NCBI GenBank assembly: GCA_012523575.1
Contig: JAAYIF010000012.1
Span: 1 to 53,216 of the forward strand
From: Clostridia bacterium
GTDB taxonomy: Bacteria; Bacillota; DTU086
Direction: 5' to 3'
DNA: 53,216 nt
The notes beneath the pieces were generated by a model. That model was not told the DNA's origin. It was given only the letters and a program-made list of their open reading frames with translations, and searched no databases. The first letter of the stretch is position 1. Each line of letters starts with the position of its first letter. Below are positions 48,853-53,216 of the stretch, one piece after another. A program made the translations under genes and the position numbers.

Positions 48853-50154
48853 CTAACATGCCGTTGCCGCGGTATTTAAAAAACTAGAAATAACCTTCAT
48901 GGCACAATATTTACCGCACATGGAGCATTCTTCAACATCATCTTCATTTCGATTTTCTCTATATTTCTTAGCTTTAACTGGATCTAACGCCAATTCAATT
49001 TGTTTTTTCCAATCAAGATTTTTCCTTGCGGCTGCCATAGCCAGGTTGCGCTCCCACGCTCCCTTTACACCCTTAACTATATCTGCTGCGTGTCCTGCTA
49101 TCCTTGCTGCCATAACCCCTTCTCTCACATCTTCTTTAGTAGGCAGTCCCAAATGTTCGGCAGGAGTCACATAGCACAAAAAATCAGCTCCCGCCGCTGC
49201 AGCCAATGCCCCTCCTATAGCAGACACTATATGATCATTGCCAGGAGCAATTTCTGTTACCAGAGGTCCCAGAACATAAAAAGGTGCTTTTCTGCACAGC
49301 TGCTTTTGAAGTTTTATATTAGCTTCAACCTGATCAAGGGGAACATGACCAGGCCCTTCAACCATAGCCTGTACTCCTGCTTCTCTTGCGCGGTCAACCA
49401 ATTCCCCAAGCACTATAAGTTCCTGTATTTGGGCCCTATCGGTGGCATCAGCCAAACATCCAGGCCTTAACCCGTCTCCCAAACTTAGGGTAACATCATA
49501 TTTCAAACAAATATCCAGCAGGCGGTCGTATTGGGAATAAAGGGGATTTTCTTTTTCATGGTAAAGCATCCAACCTGTAATAAAAGAACCTCCCCTGCTT
49601 ACAATGTCCGTAATCCTACCCTGATTTTTAAGCCGTGAAATAACTTCCTGGGTTATTCCGCAGTGTACAGTTATAAAATCTACTCCATCCTCAGCCTGCC
49701 TTTCTATTACATCAAACAGGTTTTCTTCAGTCATATGCACAATGCTTCCATGCTTTTCTATTGCTTCAACAGCAGCCTGATAAATGGGGACAGTTCCCAC
49801 CGCAGCCTTTGAATTTTCTATAATTCTTTTCCTGCATTCATCAATATTTGGACCTGTACTAAGATCCATTACTGCGTCTGCTCCCGCTTCTATGGCAGTC
49901 TGCATTTTCTCAAGTTCATACTCAACATCAGGAAAAGCAGTGGAGTTTCCTATATTTGCATTAACTTTTGTTCTCAACCCTTCACCGATACCCTCGGGGT
50001 CTAAATTTTTGTGATTTTTATTTGCTGGTATGACAATTGTTCCCTTAGCAATCCCGTCTCTTATGTACTCGGGATCTAATTTTTCCTTTTCTGCTACTAT
50101 TTCCATTTCCTTTGTAATATTTCCCCTTAAGGCGTTAAGCAGCTGGGTTGACAC
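48853..50154 (-). CDS. thiC: Phosphomethylpyrimidine synthase ThiC
   Basis: A radical-SAM enzyme that rearranges aminoimidazole ribotide to the hydroxymethylpyrimidine phosphate of thiamine. The 433-residue length is the short clostridial/archaeal type. Motifs are [37 protein letters not shown] and [16 protein letters not shown]. The C-terminal cluster motif is [13 protein letters not shown]: the spacing is Cys-X2-Cys-X3-Cys, one residue shorter than the usually quoted CX2CX4C. It is the last gene of the thi operon. Confidence 0.96.
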   Translation of the reverse strand: MSTQLLNALRGNITKEMEIVAEKEKLDPEYIRDGIAKGTIVIPANKNHKNLDPEGIGEGLRTKVNANIGNSTAFPDVEYELEKMQTAIEAGADAVMDLSTGPNIDECRKRIIENSKAAVGTVPIYQAAVEAIEKHGSIVHMTEENLFDVIERQAEDGVDFITVHCGITQEVISRLKNQGRITDIVSRGGSFITGWMLYHEKENPLYSQYDRLLDICLKYDVTLSLGDGLRPGCLADATDRAQIQELIVLGELVDRAREAGVQAMVEGPGHVPLDQVEANIKLQKQLCRKAPFYVLGPLVTEIAPGNDHIVSAIGGALAAAAGADFLCYVTPAEHLGLPTKEDVREGVMAARIAGHAADIVKGVKGAWERNLAMAAARKNLDWKKQIELALDPVKAKKYRENRNEDDVEECSMCGKYCAMKVISSFLNTAATAC

Positions 50155-50192
50155 TATCTATTACCCCCTTAGACTTTTTTATAAAATTGTTT

Positions 50193-50393
50193 TTATCCGC
50201 CGCCTACGAAACGAACAATTTCCACTACATCTCCATTTCCTAATCCTGTTTTTTCATAGCTATCCCTGTCTACAATTACTCCGTTTAATTCAACGGCTAC
50301 GGAGCCTGGATTTAATCCAAGATTCTCTAGCAGCTGCAGCAGCGAAATATTAGATGGGAAGCTCATAATTTCACCATTAACGGTTACCTGCAT
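50193..50393 (-). CDS. thiS: Sulfur carrier protein ThiS
   Basis: A 66-residue ubiquitin-fold protein ending in the essential Gly-Gly (VRFVGGG), where thiocarboxylate forms. The core MQVTVNGEIMSFPSNISLLQLLENLGLNPGSVAVELNGVIVDRDSYEKTGLGNGDVVEIV is typical. The C-terminus is GGG, one Gly beyond the canonical GG. It lies between thiH and thiC. No thiF is in view to adenylate it. Confidence 0.94.
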   Translation of the reverse strand: MQVTVNGEIMSFPSNISLLQLLENLGLNPGSVAVELNGVIVDRDSYEKTGLGNGDVVEIVRFVGGG

Positions 50394-50417
50394 AGCTTTT
50401 ACAACACCCCCTCTGAT

Positions 50418-51536
50418 TTATACAATTGCCTGCCAATCCTTATATACAGGCTGATATCCCCTTCTTAGGAGATACTCATGAACATCCCTTACTGACCTTT
50501 CATCTGCAATTTCGAACTGACCCGGGCTTTTCTCTTCCACAGCCCTGCCTCCCACAGCAGTAACAGAACCTGCCGACATTCTTGTTACCCCAAGGGGCAG
50601 CAGATTATTCCTCAGCCATTCGCTCTCACGGGTGGTTATAGAAATTCCTGCCCTTGGGAGGAACAGTCTGGTAGCAACCAAAATTTGAACTAAATTTTCA
50701 TCATTTACCAGAGACTTGGGTTTAAATGAAGCACCTACATGGGGCCTCAGCCGTGGAAGCCCAATTCCTATTTCACTGTCGGGATATTTATTTTGTAAAT
50801 AGTAAGCATGAAGCCCTGTGAAAAATGCTTCAAATCGCCAGTTGTCTCCTAAACCGAGAAGAGCCCCAATATTAACAAAACGCATTCCAGCATCACATGC
50901 TCTTTCAGGGGCTTCTAATCTATATCTGAAGTTCTTTTTAGGTCCTGCAATATGAACCCTATCATAAACTTCTTCATCGTAGACTTCTTGATATATTGTC
51001 AGTCCATCCACACCTTCTTTTATAAGCTCAGCATATTCCTCTGTTTCCATGGGATAAACTTCTATGGAAATGGAGGTGAAATACTTACGTAGCACACGAA
51101 CACAGTCGCGGATATAGGAAACGGGAGTGTGAGCTCTAGATTCACCGGTTAATATCAGAATATGCCGCATTTCAGTGCTGGAAATTAACTTTGCCTCCCT
51201 TTCAACCTCCTCCAGGGTTAACTTGCTCCTGCCGATTTTGTTTTTAACGTTAAAACCGCAGTAAGAGCATTGGTTAACGCAGTAATTTGCCAAATAAAGG
51301 GGAGTATACATAAGAATTACTTTTCCAAAGTTCTGAATAGTAAGCCTGCGGGCTTTTTGAGCCATATCTTCCAAATAAGGCTCTGCTTTTTCCGAAAGAA
51401 GAACATAATAATCCCATGGTGTTAGGTAAGACTTTTGAAGAATTGCTTTTATGTGTCCGGGAGTAATTCTATCCTTCTCCTTTTCCATTTCCTCAAAAAA
51501 TGAACGGTACCTTACAAGCTCGTCATAAAAAGTCAT
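50418..51536 (-). CDS. thiH: Dehydroglycine (2-iminoacetate) synthase ThiH
   Basis: A radical-SAM enzyme that cleaves tyrosine to give dehydroglycine for the thiazole ring, the anaerobic alternative to ThiO. The SAM cluster motif is [10 protein letters not shown] in [49 protein letters not shown] and the C-terminal BATS-like region ([19 protein letters not shown]) follow. I prefer ATG at 51536 (372 residues), eight bases after GGTGA; the frame extends to 51557. It lies between thiG and thiS. Confidence 0.95.
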   Translation of the reverse strand: MTFYDELVRYRSFFEEMEKEKDRITPGHIKAILQKSYLTPWDYYVLLSEKAEPYLEDMAQKARRLTIQNFGKVILMYTPLYLANYCVNQCSYCGFNVKNKIGRSKLTLEEVEREAKLISSTEMRHILILTGESRAHTPVSYIRDCVRVLRKYFTSISIEVYPMETEEYAELIKEGVDGLTIYQEVYDEEVYDRVHIAGPKKNFRYRLEAPERACDAGMRFVNIGALLGLGDNWRFEAFFTGLHAYYLQNKYPDSEIGIGLPRLRPHVGASFKPKSLVNDENLVQILVATRLFLPRAGISITTRESEWLRNNLLPLGVTRMSAGSVTAVGGRAVEEKSPGQFEIADERSVRDVHEYLLRRGYQPVYKDWQAIV

Positions 51537-51566
51537 TTTGATCTTCACCGCCTCCATAATTAACAG

Positions 51567-52334
51567 TTAGCTTCTCAAAAATCCCGTTAATGGAGATGAA
51601 GCTCTTGCAAATTCGCTTTCTGCCCCCATTCCGGAAAGGTAAGCCGTTCTTCCTGCCCTAACTCCCCATTTAAATGCCTCCGCCATCTTTACTGGGTCGT
51701 CAGCCGTTGCTATGGCAGTATTTACGAGAACCGCATCGGCACCCATTTCCATTGCTTCAGCCGCATGGGACGGTCTGCCCAACCCCGCATCAACTATAAC
51801 AGGGACTTCAATTTCCGCAATCATTATCTTAATAATTTCCTTTGTCTTTAGCCCCCGGTTTGAGCCAATGGGAGCACCCAGAGGCATAACAGCAGCCGCC
51901 CCTGCCTTGACCATTTTCTTTGCAGCCACCAGATCGGGATGCATGTAGGGAAGCACCACAAACCCTTCATCTGCCAAAACCTGGGTAGCTTTTATGGTTT
52001 CTTCGTTGTCGGGAAGAAGGTACTTATTGTCGGGTATAACTTCAATTTTAATCCAGTTTCCACAGCCCATTGCTTTGGCAAGCCTTGCAATTCTTATGGC
52101 TTCTTCTGCATTTCTTGCTCCGGAAGTGTTGGGAAGTAATATCACATTTTTAATATAATTGAGCAAATTTTCTTCTTTAGATGTTAAGTCAACTCTTCTC
52201 ACAGCCATTGTGACAACTTGGGTCTCGGATGCCTCAATTACTTTGGGAATAAGTCAGTTATCCGGAAATTTCCCTGTTCCAAGAAACAACCTGCTCTTAA
52301 GCTCTTGACCTCCGATTTTCAACACATCTTTCAT
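51567..52334 (-). pseudogene. thiG: Thiazole synthase ThiG with an in-frame TGA at codon 27
   Basis: Read from ATG at 52334 the frame gives the normal ThiG N-terminus (ILKIGGQELKSRLFLGTGKFPDN-like) for 26 codons. A TGA follows at 52254-52256, then it continues in the same frame as [15 protein letters not shown] into the well-preserved rest (MAVRRVDL ... [13 protein letters not shown] ... [38 protein letters not shown]). Total length is 255 codons, as expected for ThiG. A single change from CGA (Arg) would explain the stop. The ATG at 52208 could give a 213-residue product lacking the first strand and helix. It may be a pseudogene, a sequencing error, or a recoded or re-initiated gene. Confidence 0.8.
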
Positions 52335-52393
52335 TTCTTTCCCCCCATGAAAAATTTTTACTATTGAGGCTGAACCTTATAGATCAACAACCC

Positions 52394-52427
52394 CAAATAA
52401 AAAATCACCCGGCAGAGCGCGGGTGAT
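52394..52427 (-). terminator. Riboswitch-controlled terminator before thiG
   Basis: On the minus strand ATCACCCG and CGGGTGAT form a stem around the loop CGCTCTGC, followed by a T-rich run. GGTGAT just after the riboswitch can pair with its ATCACC, giving an antiterminator. Confidence 0.85.
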
Positions 52428-52462
52428 AATTTCTATAATTTTTTTTCCGTCATCACCGCCCC

Positions 52463-52571
52463 TCCCTACGCTGGAATTACCCAGTATGCTCAGCGGTTTC
52501 CCGCCGGCCAGGTTCAAGGGGTCAGTACGCTAAACGTACTTTCTCAGCCTCGGTAGGCTCCCCCGGGGTCT
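52463..52571 (-). promoter_or_regulatory. TPP riboswitch (THI element)
   Basis: On the minus strand the conserved parts appear in order: GGGGGAGCC, GGCTGAGA, an AAGTACG/CGTACT hairpin, ACCCCTTGAACCTG, then GGGTAATTCCAGCGTAGGGA. Thiamine diphosphate binding stops expression of thiamine genes. It lies upstream of thiG and is followed by an intrinsic terminator, so it controls the whole thiG-thiH-thiS-thiC operon by transcription attenuation. Confidence 0.96.
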
Positions 52572-52687
52572 TGCAATGGTTTATTTAATTTTTTAAAGTG
52601 ATTAACAAAATTTTATAAAAACAATTAATATTTTCATTTATATTTTAACCTTTAACCGCAAAAAATTCAATCCCTTTATTACAAAAC

Positions 52688-52716
52688 TTGACATAAAATT
52701 GTCAACATCTTACAAT
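52688..52716 (+). promoter_or_regulatory. Promoter of the epimerase gene, overlapped by a dyad
   Basis: TTGACA (52688-52693), a 17-base spacer and TACAAT (52711-52716) lie about 50 bases before the TTG start. TTGACA and TGTCAA, six bases apart, are a perfect inverted repeat over the -35. Confidence 0.8.
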
Positions 52717-52765
52717 GCAATTGAAAGCCGTGCAGGGTTTACAAGAAAAAGGGGAGGGAAAAACA

Positions 52766-53216
52766 TTGAAAATTCTTGTAACCGGAGGCTGCGGAAATAT
52801 TGGCCCCCACGTAGTGAAATCATTAAAGGATAAAGGTCATGAAATCAGAGTTGTGGATATAAACGAAGAAGGGCTAAAAAAACTAGCTGCAATGGGAGTT
52901 GAAACCAGGGCGGGAGACATATCCGATAAAGATTTTATTTTTGAAGCCGTAAAGGGAATGGATGCTGTCATTCACCTAGCCTGGAGCTTTTCAAACAACA
53001 TATTGGAACTCTTTGACGTTGATGTGAAGGGATATGCCTACATTCTGGATGCAGCAGAACAATATAATGTGGAACACGTAATCAATGCCACAACAGCAGT
53101 GGCTTACGGTAAACCTCAGTACAGCCCTGTGGATGAAAATCATCCTCGAATTGTGGAAAAAGCCAGAAAGCCCATGTATGCTCTGGCAAAATTAGTTACC
53201 GAGTATTTAGGCAACA
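52766..53216 (+). CDS. NAD-dependent epimerase/dehydratase (5' part; runs off the window)
   Basis: An extended short-chain dehydrogenase/reductase. The N-terminal Rossmann motif ILVTGGCGNIGPHVV (GGxGxxG), the acidic residue after strand 2 (VVDINEEG), AGDISD, VIHLAWSF, and the catalytic YALAKLV (YxxxK) are visible in the first 150 residues. The start is TTG at 52766, eight bases after GGGGAGGG. The C-terminal substrate domain lies outside the window, so the sugar or other substrate is unknown. It is divergent from the thi operon. Confidence 0.88.
   Translation, partial: MKILVTGGCGNIGPHVVKSLKDKGHEIRVVDINEEGLKKLAAMGVETRAGDISDKDFIFEAVKGMDAVIHLAWSFSNNILELFDVDVKGYAYILDAAEQYNVEHVINATTAVAYGKPQYSPVDENHPRIVEKARKPMYALAKLVTEYLGN

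Noticed and set aside
51567..52334. TGA read as tryptophan genome-wide to explain thiG
   Set aside because: TGA ends other genes normally (for example at 9778-9780), so a code change is not supported.

Overview
The window looks like chromosome from an AT-rich, anaerobic, low-GC Gram-positive bacterium of the Clostridia type. Supporting signs are the TRAP protein, the pcrA-ligA-gatCAB order, strong AGGAGG-type ribosome sites with many GTG/TTG starts, consensus TTGACA/TATAAT promoters, a TPP riboswitch with a Rho-independent terminator, a HisZ-dependent short HisG, and a ferredoxin-linked 2-oxoacid oxidoreductase. No transposase, integrase, CRISPR array or rRNA was seen. The species was not identified.

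Layout. 1-8.3 kb: the 3' end of minC, then a convergent minus-strand block dnaE, pgpA, coaD, mtrB (TRAP), a DUF2007 protein, pfkA, pyk. 8.5-12.6 kb: two small unknown genes around a ClpP-fold SDH-type protease, two Hsp20 proteins, tRNA-Pro(CGG), trmL and a DUF503 gene. 12.7-15.7 kb: a 641-residue aconitase and a CPBP membrane protease. 15.9-25.5 kb: an alpha-glucan/sugar-nucleotide cluster (DUF4912, GH57 branching enzyme, nucleotidyltransferase-phosphomutase fusion, GT4, GalT, GlgA, a free carbohydrate-binding module). 25.5-34.5 kb: a homocitrate synthase (NifV type) with a structured leader, then gatCAB, ligA and pcrA. 35-41 kb: hisZ-G-D-B-A-F-IE without hisH or hisC. 41.1-48.1 kb: a ClC channel, a four-gene 2-oxoacid:ferredoxin oxidoreductase operon that looks like an oxalate oxidoreductase, and a CDC48/p97-type AAA ATPase. 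48.5-52.6 kb: a small unknown gene and the TPP-controlled thiGHSC operon, in which thiG carries an in-frame TGA. The window ends inside an NAD-dependent epimerase gene.

The strongest non-genic signal is a family of four long, self-complementary repeats (about 237-268 bp) at 10.1, 14.7, 18.1 and 34.7 kb. All lie just downstream of gene 3' ends. Each is bracketed by copies of a local terminator-like hairpin whose sequence differs from site to site. Paired segments inside the element change together between copies, so the fold rather than the sequence appears to be conserved.

The most interesting gene-level signal is the oxidoreductase at 42.5-45.8 kb. Its alpha subunit has Arg at position 31 (YPIRP instead of the PFOR YPITP) and Arg109-Thr-Leu-Asp112, which I recall as oxalate oxidoreductase features. 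Its mRNA leader shows a perfect Shine-Dalgarno in a hairpin loop far from any real start.
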